Assembly (NCBI GenBank): GCA_029582155.1
Contig: CM055909.1
Coordinates: 15,286,616-15,350,615 of the forward strand
Direction of reading: 5' to 3'
DNA: 64,000 nt
Source of the DNA: Panopea generosa
Taxonomy: Eukaryota; Mollusca; Bivalvia; Adapedonta; Hiatellidae
Shown: piece by piece, positions 9,601 to 18,855 of the stretch
Layout of the letters: each line of letters starts with the position of its first letter
How positions within the stretch are numbered: position 1 is the stretch's first letter
Made by a program: the position numbers and the translations under genes
Notes under the pieces: generated by a model
Database searches by the model: none
What the model was told of the DNA's origin: nothing
The model's input: only the letters and a program-made list of their open reading frames with translations

Positions 9601-11371
9601 GCTTACTAATTTAACTTCCTTTTTGATATTAAGGTAAGGCATAATTCCCAACAATGTGAAAAGGAGGTTTGACAATTGGTGTTAAAAGTTTCTGCTTAGT
9701 AACTTGAGTTATTTTTTTGTTTTATCTTCACAAACTTCTCATTTATTCCAACAATGATTTCTTAGCGAATAAAATCGCTTAGAATTTTCAAAATAAATTT
9801 CTCATTTTACAAAGAATTTCATGACCGCCAGCAGATGTTGACCTACTTCCTCAGCCATTGAAATTGCTTCAGAAAGAAGAAAGTAGATCATCATCTGGGC
9901 CGGTTACATAACTTCTGACCTATACTTTGTGCCTGCTCCAAGATCATTACATGTATAACTGGATACAAAATGATAACCTCTTAAAGAGGAAATTCAACAC
10001 TCAACAATCAATCTGCTGTTCAAAGGTTTAAGTCAGACTTAGGCTTACAGTGTATTAAACCAAAACTTGGCAAATTGCATTCTAACAATAGGGTTATTCA
10101 TCGAGAACAAGCTGTTGCAGCCATGTGCAGAATGGTACATACATGCTGTACCCATTCATATCTTTTTAAACGTGAAGCTATGCCAGAGTTTGCATTTGTA
10201 CCACTTACTGTTAAACACATACTGATTGACTGTGTGGACTTTGCACCAGTGCAAGAAAAGTACTACAGGATCGATAGTATGAAACAGTTATTTGACAACA
10301 TTGATGTTACATAATTACATCTTCGGTTTTTTTAAATGAGGTTAACCTCTTTTTAATAGTTGGTGATCATTTTGCAAAAACTTAACAATTAAGCAACCCA
10401 GAGGGAGCGACCGTTAATTTTAACTAAATGAACACTAACTGGCTTAGTGTTCAATGTCATTTGACTGACAGTTTGACGTCATTTGACTGACAGTTTGATG
10501 TCATTTGACTGACTCTGGGTGGAGCTATGATGAAAGCTGAAACGATTGATGTTTTAAAGTTGATGTTTGCTAAGGCTGTTTCTAAGTGAAGCTTGCATGG
10601 CTTTGTAGTTTGTACATGACTTGATCAAAATTGCATCAAGGGCCGAGTCTGTGCAATACCATAAACATGTGCGCAGCGAGAACAAACTTAATTAAATTAT
10701 TTTGTAGGCTGTTTTTAACATATAAGAGCAACACAATTTTGAAAATTGAAGAGATTCCACTGGTTGTCAAATGAGGTTAAACACTAAAATAATTTTGAGT
10801 AGAAACCTGGTTGACAGGTTAATTATTAAAATTATCAAATGTTTATTTAATGTATACTTCATTAATTCCTTCATTTATTTATTTGTAAATAGTTTTGATA
10901 TATTTTTAACCATATTTATTTAATAAATTATTTTCATCACCACATTCATTAGTCTTTGTGTGCACAAAATAACCTATATATGTGTTGATGTGCCATAAAA
11001 CAGCATTGATTCATCCATTCATTTAAACTTCAGTAATTTCAATTATAAAATGGCCCTATTTGTGTATTTGGAAAATTCAATTATTGTGTTTATTCCATAA
11101 TTCTTTAATACAAGGAAAGACGTCCATATAACAAGTTCAATTGATTTCAGTTATACTAGAATTAACCTTTTAATTAGACATTATTGATGTATTTTGTCTA
11201 GGTGGACATTCCATTTATTCTAACCAAATTGGTGACCTATCAACAAATCAGATGCCCAGTCCACCACCTTACTCGGAAGCAACCAATCAAAACACAGCAG
11301 TCACCCAGGAGAATGAAGTTCAAAATTCAACAACCAGTCAAGAAATCCATAATCGTTTGCATGCTAAATAA
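553..11371 (+). CDS. Spliced gene for a small single-pass membrane protein with two PPPY motifs (5' end outside window)
   Basis: I see four exons: about 553-667, 3017-3326, 7476-7569 and 11202-11371. The last three join without ambiguity: exon 3017-3326 ends after a full codon, exon 7476-7569 starts on a codon and ends one base into the next, and exon 11202-11371 supplies the other two bases and stops at TAA. Together they encode about 190 residues. These are a hydrophobic segment of about 17 residues (FVVLFVLMSCFGGCGYY), a basic stop-transfer (KQRQR), and a proline-rich tail with PPPYSE twice. The first exon encodes a Cys-containing segment (TDCPYGTCGISG). The layout of Cys-rich ectodomain, one membrane span and PPxY tail resembles the small cysteine/tyrosine-rich (CYYR1-like) or shisa-like proteins common in molluscs. 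PPxY motifs usually bind WW domains such as those of NEDD4-type ligases. The family name is an inference. A signal-peptide exon is expected upstream. Confidence 0.72.
605..2396 (+). repeat. 70-bp minisatellite copying exon A and its splice donor, about 25 copies
   Basis: The unit reads TTCTGATATACAGATGGTTA CAGACTGTCC ATATGGAACA TGTGGTATTT CTGGTAGGTT ATTTAATTCA. It therefore contains the end of exon A (DCPYGTCGISG), its donor GTAGGT and the first intron bases. Each unit also has TTACAG, a weak acceptor, about 30 bases before the donor. Period 70 is clear from CTGGTAGGTT at 661, 731 and 801. Later copies carry point changes and small deletions. The last copy (ending about 2396) finishes in ATAA|GTGAGT, a stronger donor than the others. 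Since 70 is not a multiple of three, the array cannot be one extended coding exon. Confidence 0.9.
2401..3016 (+). other. Intron sequence after the 70-bp array
   Basis: This AT-rich sequence has no recognised repeat and no further exon that I can support. It ends in CTTGTGCAG at 3008-3016, the acceptor of exon B. Confidence 0.5.
3017..3326 (+). CDS. Exon B: membrane span, basic stop-transfer, proline-rich repeats and first PPPYSE
   Basis: Acceptor TGCAG ends at 3016 and donor GAG|GTAAAG lies at 3326/3327. The exon has 310 bases: one base completing a split codon, then 103 codons. It encodes FVVLFVLMSCFGGCGYY, then KQRQRVLRN, then a tail in which a motif of about 20 residues recurs three times with a LPPP core (SMLPPPATFRYSSNL, SVLPPPGPASFQYSANL, SSLPPPYSE). 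The last copy forms a PPxY motif. The next reading frame stops early (TAA after CFK), so the chosen frame is the only one compatible with the downstream exons. The hydrophobic stretch is short for a membrane helix, so part of the span may be encoded by another exon. Confidence 0.78.
3425..3575 (-). mobile_element. SINE fragment, tRNA-headed family with GTTTAACCCCAT tail
   Basis: Read on the - strand this is GTCTCAGGC ... CTTATCTTCCGC ... GTAGGTTCAAGTCCTGCTC (box-B like), then ACTTTATGAGATAG and GTTACTTGCAGAAGG. The same body occurs at 7226-7410, 23405-23640 and, on the + strand, 61957-62205. This copy lies in the intron after exon B and is 3' truncated. Confidence 0.65.
3592..4575 (+). repeat. 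Hairpin-headed dispersed repeat (TATGCTCCCCC family), full-length copy
   Basis: It opens with a hairpin, TATGCTCCCCCAAAGTGGGG then GAAGCATA, followed by a GTCCGTCCGTGCG-rich stretch. About six internal units of roughly 155 bases follow (CTATTTCTCTACAACCCCAT ... GGAGTTATGGCCCTTTGATT). It ends AACACTCACTTGGGGAGCATCCATCGGTTCCACCGATATT. A second copy lies at 54906-56025 and a bare head at 36051-36130. Open frames inside it (for example - strand 3468-4052) only reflect the internal periodicity. Confidence 0.85.
4576..6565 (+). other. Large intron segment, no gene seen
   Basis: Mostly unique AT-rich sequence. At 4980-5050 the phrase GGGGGTCAT occurs several times. At 5243-5310 CATGGCC/GGCCATG palindromes cluster. 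No exon can be supported and no coding frame is longer than about 70 residues. Confidence 0.4.
6566..6846. mobile_element. Two tRNA-headed SINE copies facing tail to tail (inverted pair)
   Basis: The left copy (about 6566-6700, +) has a tRNA-like head (AGCTAAGTTCGTAGCACACC ... GACTTTGAATCC) followed by CGCCTGGCCAGTCTCTGTGA. The right copy (about 6720-6846) is the reverse complement of the same sequence (TCACTCATGAAGACTGGCC-like body, then GGAGATTCGAACTTACAACC). Related copies lie at 13424-13686 (+), 34915-35110 (-) and 60086-60355 (-). The pair could fold into a long stem in the pre-mRNA. Confidence 0.65.
6965..7219. mobile_element. Short inverted-repeat element (MITE) of about 250 bp
   Basis: The left end reads AGGGGTCATATTCACAAATC then TTTCTTAAGAAT. 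The right end reads ATTCTTAAGAATGGTTGGTG then AATATGGCCCCAGG, its reverse complement with a few differences. No coding capacity. It lies in the third visible intron, directly before a SINE. Confidence 0.65.
7226..7410 (-). mobile_element. SINE, GTTTAACCCCAT-tail family, reverse orientation
   Basis: The + strand shows GGGGGTTTAATGCCATATTC, CCAGTTTTATTGGTGGATGA, AGACCTGAGAATGAGTCTGA, CGCAAGTAACGGGCAAACTT and GAGCGAGTAAGACTTGAACC. This is the reverse complement of the body at 61957-62205. It ends about 65 bases before the next exon. Confidence 0.7.
7476..7569 (+). CDS. Exon C of the PPPY membrane-protein gene
   Basis: Acceptor GTATGTAG ends at 7475 and the strong donor CAG|GTAAGT lies at 7569/7570. 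The 94 bases begin on a codon, matching the end of exon B, and encode VMDNPSMFPSNIKSDISR then HTDQPCITVNIQPG, with one base left over (phase 1). That base is completed by GT at the start of exon D. The exon has no recognised domain and belongs to the cytoplasmic tail. Its last bases and donor (ACAGCCAG|GT) seed the 35-bp array that follows. Confidence 0.72.
7556..9000 (+). repeat. 35-bp minisatellite copying the end of exon C and its splice donor, about 41 copies
   Basis: The unit is ATACAGCCAGGTCAGTAACT then GTTGTAATTTATAAT. The first copy is the true exon end plus donor (ACAGCCAG|GTAAGTAACT at 7562-7579); most later copies read CAG|GTCAGT, a weakened but still GT-bearing donor. A few units have deletions or a short insertion (about 8101-8125). 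This is the second array in this gene that starts precisely across an exon/intron boundary. Confidence 0.92.
9001..10040 (+). other. Intron sequence, no feature seen
   Basis: AT-rich and without recognised repeat. The end of this interval (about 9835-9930) may be an eroded part of the LINE relic that follows, but no frame can be followed with confidence. Confidence 0.35.
10050..10317 (+). pseudogene. LINE (non-LTR retrotransposon) C-terminal relic in the last intron
   Basis: The frame at 10075-10314 contains HREQAVAAMCRMVHTCCTHS then YLFKREAMPEF, PLTVKHILIDCVDF and YYRIDSMKQLFDNI. This matches the C-terminal end of jockey-type LINE polyproteins after the RNase H domain, where 'RxxHTxxTHSYL' is followed by 'PLTVxHILxxCxxF'. 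The spacing between the two cysteine-containing parts is shorter than I expect for the family, and nothing upstream remains open, so this is a 5'-truncated dead copy. A TGTTGATGTGCCATAAAAC tail at about 10983-11001 may be its 3' end. Confidence 0.7.
11202..11371 (+). CDS. Exon D: C-terminal exon with second PPPYSE motif and stop
   Basis: Acceptor TTTTGTCTAG ends at 11201. The first two bases complete the Gly codon split with exon C. The exon encodes GHSIYSNQIGDLSTNQ, then MPSPPPYSEAT, then a Gln/Asn/Thr-rich end and HNRLHAK before TAA at 11369-11371. The PPPYSE here matches that at the end of exon B, so two WW-domain ligands lie about 55 residues apart in the tail. The frame agreement across three introns is strong evidence that the exons are real. 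Confidence 0.8.
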
Positions 11372-11508
11372 AATATGTTTGTTTTGTCAACTTTTGAATT
11401 TGTTTGTGTATTTCTATGCTATACAGTGTATAATCGTATACTGAAATGAAAAAGAATTGCATATCTATGTTTATATGTTAGTTGTATTAAATTGGTATAT
11501 GAATTTCA

Positions 11509-11514
11509 AATAAA
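11509..11514 (+). promoter_or_regulatory. Polyadenylation signal AATAAA
   Basis: AATAAA lies 138 bases after the stop codon of the PPPY gene and is followed within 30 bases by a T-rich stretch. A weaker overlap (AAATAAAATA) occurs at the stop codon itself. Cleavage probably falls between 11525 and 11545, just before the hAT-like insertion at 11600. Confidence 0.55.
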
Positions 11515-11599
11515 AAACAAAAAATTTTTTATTTCATAGTATAATTATTGGTGTGTATAATCTCAGAACTTCATTAAAAGAATTCCAAAGCATTACTAC

Positions 11600-12585
11600 C
11601 AGGCCTTCTAAAATTGCCGGTTTTTCGGTTTTTGGACCGATTTCTGAAGTTCAAAACCGGTTTTCGTTTCAAAGTTTAATAAAAAATCGGTCCAAATATT
11701 TTCAAAGTTCAATAAAAAATCGGTCCAGATATTTTCTATCGGTCGTATAAAATCTCGTAAATTGCTCTTATCATGCCATACTGACCTGTGAAATACGCCT
11801 TGCGGCAATATCATTTGACCCAATTATCCGTTTCTTTTGTCACCTGCTGTGCGAAATGATGTCAATTTCGACCAAACCATTGACGGTATTAGGGGAGTTT
11901 ATCGGAAGAGTATATCGCTATGAAGCACGCCTCCGATGTGTGATCAGCGACCCATAGCGTTCTGTCTGTTCATCAAAAGACTGTGTTTGCGTCCGTAATT
12001 TCTTTGATATACCGCTTACCAAAGCTGGGACGGTCGGACCGAATATTGTTTGCGTCATTAAAATATTTGATAAAACGTGCAGCGTTACTTGTTTGTTTCA
12101 TTTTTTTAAAAAAACAATTTAATTATAAAATTGATGACATTAATTAATGGAAGTGATAAAACCCGGACCGATTTTGTTTTGATGTGGGACAGGTTCTGAA
12201 TTATTTATTTTGGTGGTTGAACCGTTACATTGGTTTCCACGGTGATTATTTCACGCAGCTTCCGGAACTTGCATCACTTCCGGTTCGATCGATCATTTTT
12301 AATATAATGAAAATTATTCAGTAACCTGGAAACATAATGTCAGTCATTAAAATGTACACATTGTGGTAAAGTATGTTATAAATAATACACAAATAAACTT
12401 GAAATCGTTCCTTATTAATAAATAAACGCAGAAAATACATGATGCTGCTGACATGTTGGATGGGGTATGCATACATGTAAAGGCATAATGTAAGGCAATT
12501 TAAGTGATTTTTTTTTAAATAAGTGCGATTCTTACGGTAGTAAAAAACCTGGACCGATTTGCATTTTGGAATTTTAGAAGGCCTG
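11600..12585. mobile_element. Non-autonomous hAT-like element with 8-bp target duplication
   Basis: The ends are CAGGCCTTCTAAAATT and its reverse complement AATTTTAGAAGGCCTG. The element is flanked on both sides by ATTACTAC (11592-11599 and 12586-12593), a perfect 8-bp target-site duplication. Ends of the form CAGG...CCTG with an 8-bp duplication are typical of the hAT superfamily. The motif ATCGGTCC recurs near both ends, in both orientations, with two copies of AATAAAAAATCGGTCC at 11680-11725. No transposase frame is present. The intact duplication suggests a relatively recent insertion. Confidence 0.88.
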
Positions 12586-12778
12586 ATTACTACTACAGGA
12601 CTGCCGAAGTTACAACAATATCACTAAAATTGATTTCATATGTAAACTAGAGGTCTTGTTTGATGCAACTAATTAAAAAATATATCACAAAAAGTACCTA
12701 TGTGTTTCATTTTCGTTTCAGTATATAACGTTTGGAACATTTATTTGTTGAGTAATTTTGTTATTTGGCATTCAATTT

Positions 12779-13380
12779 AGCTCACCTGAACCAAAGACTG
12801 GGGTAAGAAACTACTGGCTCAATTTTAAAATAATTTCACAGAAATGTTCCTTGGGTGACTCTCTACCAAGTTTGTTCAAGCCATCTTGATTTGTCAGAAA
12901 ACATGGCAGCCAGGGGGTGGGGTTAGATTTATATCAAATTACTTCCCTTGTTTTATAGCATAAATGTCTGTATATAGCAATTATTATAAGAAGAGGTAAT
13001 AAACTCTTGAAATAAACTTTTTTTTGCTATTATTATACAATATTAAATAAACTTTTTTTTGCAATTATTATACCAGATATAAGTTTTAAAAGATAATTCA
13101 TCAAAAAAAGATGAATGATACAGTTATAATCAATGATTGAAATATTATAATATTATTCATATATCATGAACCATTTTAAAATATGTGTTTTTCTGAATAT
13201 AAAAGTTTTTATGGTTCAGACAGGGATGGTTTACTGCTTCATAATAAAGTAATACCATATTTTTAGCTAGTTTCATCACAGCAAGAAGTCTTCTTGAGAT
13301 TTTCAGTGTCAAAGTGTACTTGAAATCTTTGAGGAGGAGTTTAATTGTTTTTGGAGGAGAGTGCACTGCAACAAAATTAT
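12779..13380 (+). repeat. AGCTCACC-family dispersed repeat, internally deleted copy
   Basis: The head TAGCTCACCTGAACCAAAG (12777-12796) is followed directly by AAACTACTGGCTCAATTTTA and the body shared with 56292-58240 and 60527-61808: GCCATCTTGATTTGTCAGAA, GGTTCAGACAGGGATGGTTT, then TTTGGAGGAGAGTGCACTGC. Much of the usual left part is missing and the right end is lost in a TTATTATATTATTAC stretch. Confidence 0.8.
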
Positions 13381-13423
13381 TTTATTATATTATTACAAAA
13401 TTAAAAGAGATAAAGAAGGAAGC

Positions 13424-13686
13424 CAGGCCTGATTAGCTCAGTCGGTTACACGTCTGACTATCAATCCAGGGGTCGTGAGTGGCAACAGTCTCCTTGATGA
13501 TTGATATTTGACATTGTGTCTCATAATCATTCGTCTTTCACCACTGATTCTAGTGGGAAACTTATCAGTTACTTGCAGAGATGGGGCGTGCTTCAGTACT
13601 GGTTAATCCCAGGAAACAGTGGTTAGGTTAACTGATCGTCTGTTAGCCCTCGATGGCATAAAAATGACGCTAAATATTCAATCAAT
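13424..13686 (+). mobile_element. tRNA-headed SINE, GATTAGCTCAGTCGGT family
   Basis: The head GCCTGATTAGCTCAGTCGGT then TACACGTCTGACTATCAATC resembles a tRNA D-arm and anticodon arm. The body has CAGTCTCCTTGATGATTGAT, CACCACTGATTCTAGTGGGA, AACAGTGGTTAGGTTAACTG and the 3' end CGATGGCATAAAAATGACGC. Reverse copies lie at 34915-35110 and 60086-60355. The head lacks a full acceptor stem, so this is not a functional tRNA gene. Confidence 0.75.
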
Positions 13687-13689
13687 GTA

Positions 13690-14585
13690 GAGCCAATCGC
13701 AGATGTTACCTTGTGACCATACAATATGTAGAAGTTTATTAGAGCCAATATAATATTTCATAATAATATAATACAGTTCAAAATTCAAGATTGCTATTAA
13801 AATAAAACAATATGAATTTAGTAGAAATGTCAACGATGAAAACAAACAACAGACGAAATATTCCGCATGACAATTGAGATGTGAAGAGATGCTGTCGACG
13901 TAACTGTTTATTTATTTAAAAGGGTGTGGATTTTCTAATACTGTTTTGATGAATTTATTCAGAATGAGGTATAGAATAAAAAGTTTATTTTACAGTGTTT
14001 GGTATAATGTGGAAATTTATTGTACATGATTGTACGTGTTGTGGTGAAAGTCAAATTGGCTTCTAATCCAATTTATACTGTAAGATAACCTTATAATATT
14101 AATTCATTTTCATTAAATAGTTAACAGTTGATATTGCTTTGCTTTCCGCTTGTGTTAGTTATTAATACATTACTGGTTTTTAAAATATTATTGATATTGT
14201 TTGATTTTGTGTCTTTCTAATTTATTATGATCCGTTGTGGTTTGTTTTTCAAGTTCTATTTGTCTATAAATATTCTTTGTATGCGATAAATTGTGGTATT
14301 GACTTATTAATTTAGCATCCATGTGTACAAATTTTTGTTTTGGAACAATTAAACATCAAAAACATTGTATGCTCATAGCAAATCCCTGGACGATTGAAGT
14401 TAGGGCAAATTAAGGGGTTTGGAGGTATTTAAGGTCTCACTAAACAGTTGAATTTTGATTTTTTTTTTCTATATAAAATAAGGTCTAGGATTTCCATGGT
14501 GAAAATAGAATTCTGCATAGAATTTTTTTGTTAAGTGTTTTTTTTTCATAGCAGGAATTTAAACCCACATAAAAATGCACAATAA
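13690..14585. other. AT-rich sequence, nothing recognised
   Basis: No open frame of note, no tandem or inverted repeat large enough to report. Confidence 0.4.
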
Positions 14586-14589
14586 CTAG

Positions 14590-14775
14590 TAGGTTGTTCC
14601 CTGGATCTCTAAAAGTAATGCATATTGTTCCTCAGATCTCCATAAGTATTTGGCAAAATTCCCTAAAAGTATTTTGTCCATGTTCCCCAGATCTCTAAAA
14701 GTATTTCCACTGTTCCCTAGATCTCCAAATGTTTTAAACATAGTTCCCTGAAAGTACCAAATAGTGTTCCCGTAA
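14590..14775. repeat. Degenerate tandem repeat of about 30 bp (TTCCCTAGATCTC type), left block
   Basis: The phrase GTTCCCTAGATCTCCAAA and variants recurs about six times (TTCCCTGGATCTCTAAAAGT, TTCCTCAGATCTCCATAAGT, TTCCCCAGATCTCTAAAAGT). A related block with the same phrase lies at 16375-16495. The two may be parts of one element separated by about 1.6 kb of other sequence. Confidence 0.65.
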
Positions 14776-15179
14776 GTAAAACGTCAACTGTAGTCTTCTC
14801 TATTATTATTTGCACAAGATCATAATAAACCAAACAAATCCATGCACTGTCTTCTTTTCCTTGTCCTTTCTGCAGGCAGATCCGGCTCACCCTGAGACAA
14901 CATCTCTTGTCTCTGTGTGTTCAACATCTTGACAAGGGCTGGGTATGTATGTAGGCCTAATCCTCATCATTAAGTTCAATGAAGTCGTGTCTGACTTCAC
15001 TAGAGAGGACATATAAGATATTTTCAGGTGAAATGCCCAAATTTGACCCCCTTCTACAGCCCTTTGAGATTCAGAAGACCCCAATAGAAACAAATCTTTA
15101 TGTAAAATATCTAAGGTCTATGGCTTGAACTTTCACAGAAAATGTGTGTTTTTTTTAAAGTTTCCTTAAAAATATGTTT

Positions 15180-15412
15180 GTAAGCCCTGTGGCAGGGGGC
15201 ATTTGTGGATCAATCATGCTAGTTCAAGAACGTGTCTGAGATGTTGTGGTTATATAAATGCTGTGCAAGTTTGGTTAAGATTTGTTGAAAAATTAGTTGG
15301 GGGGTGAGGGGATGCTATCGCGTCCAGAAGAAAAATGTTAACGGACGGACAACTGACAATTTACCACAACATATTTAGCCCTGCTGGCCTTTGGCAAGTA
15401 GAGTCAAAGAAG
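15180..15412 (-). repeat. Dispersed repeat with CTTGCCAAAGGCCAGCAGGGC head, reverse orientation
   Basis: On the - strand it starts TTGCCAAAGGCCAGCAGGGC, a short hairpin, then TAAATATGTTGTGG and TTGTCCGTCCGTTAAC, and continues toward 15180. Related heads occur at 19432-19500 and 63451-63520. The interval 14776-15179 before it holds no recognised feature. Confidence 0.6.
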
Positions 15413-16370
15413 AGATCAAGGGATGGACAGTCCTAACGATCAGAAATCGATGACGATAACCACTGCACTATTCTGCCTGTTAGTATTAAAACTGTAAATT
15501 AATATTTATTCGGAATTGCCATTCAAAATGTATTTCGGGTACATACGATTATGGAATGAAGTTGGGCAGAGACCCAGACTAACACGTTGCCAGAATCCTT
15601 CAAAGCTGTCAAAAGCTGTTTCAAGCAGTCAACATCTCATTTTAAAAGTAAATTATGATCAACTATAGAAATTATACATAAAATCAGTGACTTAATGACA
15701 GAGACTGGCAGGCTAATAGCAATATAATGTACACGGCACTTTTATTATTTCTATAATAACTCTTCGAATCATTATCTGAATTAAATAATTTTGGTACCAA
15801 AGTAAAGGTGATAAAAAATATGACTAATTCCAATTATCAATTATTTAATATTTTTCTTCTGAATTTAAATTGAGACGGATTGAAAACCAAATATGCTGAA
15901 ATTTTCACGATAAACTATAATCTTGATTTAACAAATACATGTACGTTTAAATAACACACAATAAAAATAGAAATGTTATGTAGAAAGATGAAGAGGTAAA
16001 TTTTCCACCGGTGGGGAAAGTTTTATATCGATATTTAAAGTCGTTTTTCTTACTTTAAAAATGGCCCGGCTAAAAAAGAGAAAAATAATGATCACACAAA
16101 AATAACTGTTAGCGTAAAAATTCTTTATTTCTTTAAATTTAAAATAGAAAAATTACACTCCCAAGTTTACAATCAAGCACTTTCTTTTGATACCATAGTA
16201 ACAAAAATATGCTTGTTGATTTAGGAGAAGTTGTGTTTCCATGCTTTAGAAAACGCCAAATGTGCCACCTGAAATTTAGACAAAATTTTGCCAGCAGTTG
16301 CCTATCTCTGTTTATATGCATCTGATAAATTTGATCAAATGAGGTACTTTTTCCATTTTTTTCTTTAACG
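15413..16370. other. AT-rich sequence, nothing recognised
   Basis: No coding frame beyond about 60 residues (a - strand frame at 16139-16321 has no recognisable content) and no clear repeats. Confidence 0.4.
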
Positions 16371-16374
16371 ACAA

Positions 16375-16495
16375 TATCCCTAGATCTCTAAAATTATGCC
16401 TTTGATCCCTGGATCTATGAAAGTAATGGCCAATGTTCCCCAGATCTTTGAAATTAAATGGCCATGTTTTCCAGATCTCCAAAACCCCCGGGAGG
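16375..16495. repeat. Degenerate TTCCCTAGATCTC repeat, right block
   Basis: ATCCCTAGATCTCTAAAATT, ATCCCTGGATCTATGAAAGT, TTCCCCAGATCTTTGAAATT and TTTCCAGATCTCCAAAA match the block at 14590-14775 in sequence and orientation. Confidence 0.6.
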
Positions 16496-17735
16496 ACCTC
16501 AGTGATGTCTTATTGCAGTATATTCCAAGTTCGCTCTACATGTACAAAAACAACAAATTAACATACAATTTAAATAAATACATCAACAAATGAATATGCA
16601 GGATGAACCTAGAACCTTGATACCTGCAGAACTGCAGAGTTTCAGCAAATTTTATCATATAACTAAAATTGTCACTTCCTACGACATGCATGAGCTACAT
16701 TGCTCCTATTCTTGTCATCACTCATGGCTCCCTGGAACCACATGGGTTGGTAATTTAACCACAATAGTGAACGTGACAGTAAATAATAAAAATGGACATG
16801 ACACCCATTAGGAGGATTCCTACCCCTCTCCAGAGATTGGCAGTGATTCTATTCTTAGCGGGAACCACACGGGTTGTCTCTGCATAGAGATAAACCAGCT
16901 ATGCTATCAAGGACCATGTATAACTCATATATTTTTGCAAAAAAAGCTACAGCGTATTTTGCTGAGTTGAAATGTTCGTGGTACGGAGCCGTGTAATGTA
17001 CAAAGATATGCTGTTGCACTTTTTGTTAAGTCAATCTTTTGTCAAAGTTATATGCCTATACTGTCAGTATAGTCAATAACACGTTTGGATAAGGCAAAAA
17101 ACGACAACAAATTTTCATTTTGAAGCGGATAGTTTATGTTAAAGGACCAGGTTCACATGCCCCCAATATTGGTCTTAAATAAAAAAATTTCAGCAAAACT
17201 TCGTGTTTGTTCCAAATATACTTTGTTCTTTTAAAATATGGATATTTTATCTTTTAATGGTATGTTTTTTTTCTTATCATAGAATGACTCCAAGGACGGT
17301 TAAATTAGGGAAATAGTTTAATTTTCCCCATTTTTGTCTGATTTTTGGCTTTTAAATAATATTTTGACGATGAAGGCATTCTTTCCACACAAAGATATTT
17401 ATTATGATCATTGTCTGGTTTATTCCAAGTATTATGTGTAAATATTGTTGTGTGGTAAGAGTGCCATCACAGATAAAAACATGCTATGTTTACCTAAAAT
17501 GGCTCAAAATGTAGAACAAATGCATTTTAGCTGTAGTACACTTTGATGATATTGTATAAAGCGAAAAGTGTAAAACTGAAAAAAAAATTATATTTTTTTT
17601 AAAAGAATTAAGTATAAATAAAATAAAAAAACATCACATTTTACTTTAAAAAAAATGGGATTTAATTTTATTGAATTTTCAGGGCCATTTTGGGGGTGGG
17701 GGATGGTTCGTGAATCTTGTCCTTTATTTTACTTC
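16496..17735. other. No gene or repeat recognised
   Basis: Short frames only. At 16800-16920 a SINE-like phrase (GGAACCACACGGGTTGTCTC then TGCATAGAGATAAACC) may be an old repeat fragment. The 17150-17735 part is AT-rich with poly-A and poly-T runs. Confidence 0.35.
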
Positions 17736-18855
17736 AATTATGAAACAAGTTATTACAACTTACAAATTATACAAATCCCGCTTGAAGTCTTCCTGTCTAG
17801 AATCAGTACTAAGTATATGCAGTAAATATGCCTTACTCAAGGACACCACATATAGCCATGGCAAGTTGTCTTCCTGTCTAGAACCAGTACTTAGTATATG
17901 CAGTAAATATGCCTAACTCAAGGACACCACATATAGCCATGGCAAGTTGCCTTCCTGTCTAGAACCAGTACTAAGTATATGCAGTAAATATGCCTAACTC
18001 AAGGACACCACATATAGCCATGGCAAGTTGTCTTCCTGTCTAGAACCAGTACTAAGTATATGCAGTAAATATGCCTAACTCAAGGACACCACATATAGCC
18101 ATGGCAAGTTGTCTTCCTGTCTAGAACCAGTACTAAGTATATGCAGTAAATATGCCTAACTCAAGGGCACCACATATAGCCATGGCAAGTTGTCTTCCTG
18201 TCTATAACCAGTACTAAGTATATGCAGTAAATATGCCTAACTCAAGGACACCACATATAGCCATGGCAAGTTGTCTTCCAGTCTAGAACCAGTACTAAGT
18301 ATATGCAGTAAATATGCCTAACTCAAGGACACCACATATAGCCATGGCAAGTTGTCTTCCTGTCTAGAACGAGTACTAAGTATATGCAGTAAATATGCCT
18401 AACTCGAGGACACCACATATAGCCATGGCAAGTTGTCTTCCTGTCTGGAACCAGTATTAAGTATATGCAGTAAATATGCCTAACTCAAGGAAACCACATA
18501 TAGCCATGGCAAGTTGTCTTCCTGTCTAGAACCAGTACTAAGTATATGCAGTAAATATGCCTAACTCAAGGACACCACATATAGCCATGGCAAGTTGTCT
18601 TCCTGTCTAGAACCAGTACTAAGTATATGCAGTAAATATGCCTAACTCAAGGACACCACATATAGCCATGGCAAGTTGTCTTCCTGTCTAGAACCAGTAC
18701 TAAGTATATGCAGTAAATATGCCTAACTCAAGGACACCACATATAGCCATGGCAAGTTGTCTTCCTGTCTAGAACCAGTACTAAGTATATGCAGTAAATG
18801 TGCCAAACTCAAGGACACTACATATAGCCATGGCAGACGATCAAACAAGTTCCCA
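17736..18855 (-). mobile_element. Reverse-oriented tRNA-SINE whose body has been amplified into an array
   Basis: The left flank of the array (GAAACAAGTTATTACAACTT then ACAAATTATACAAATCCCGC) is the reverse complement of the 3' part of the SINE at 21236-21445. The right flank (CATGGCAGACGATCAAAC) is the reverse complement of its box-B region. The array at 17786-18835 therefore sits inside one SINE copy, replacing the single body segment seen in the other copies at 19235-19405, 21236-21445 and 23643-23850. Confidence 0.8.
17786..18835. repeat. 81-bp minisatellite derived from a SINE body, about 13 copies
   Basis: The unit runs GTCTTCCTGTCTAGAACCAG, TACTAAGTATATGCAGTAAA, TATGCCTAACTCAAGGACAC, CACATATAGCCATGGCAAGT, T. 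Copies are nearly identical (a few single-base differences), so the amplification is young or kept homogeneous. The unit aligns with the reverse complement of the SINE body at 23705-23790, sharing CAAGGACA, CACATATAGCC and AGAAC. Confidence 0.93.
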
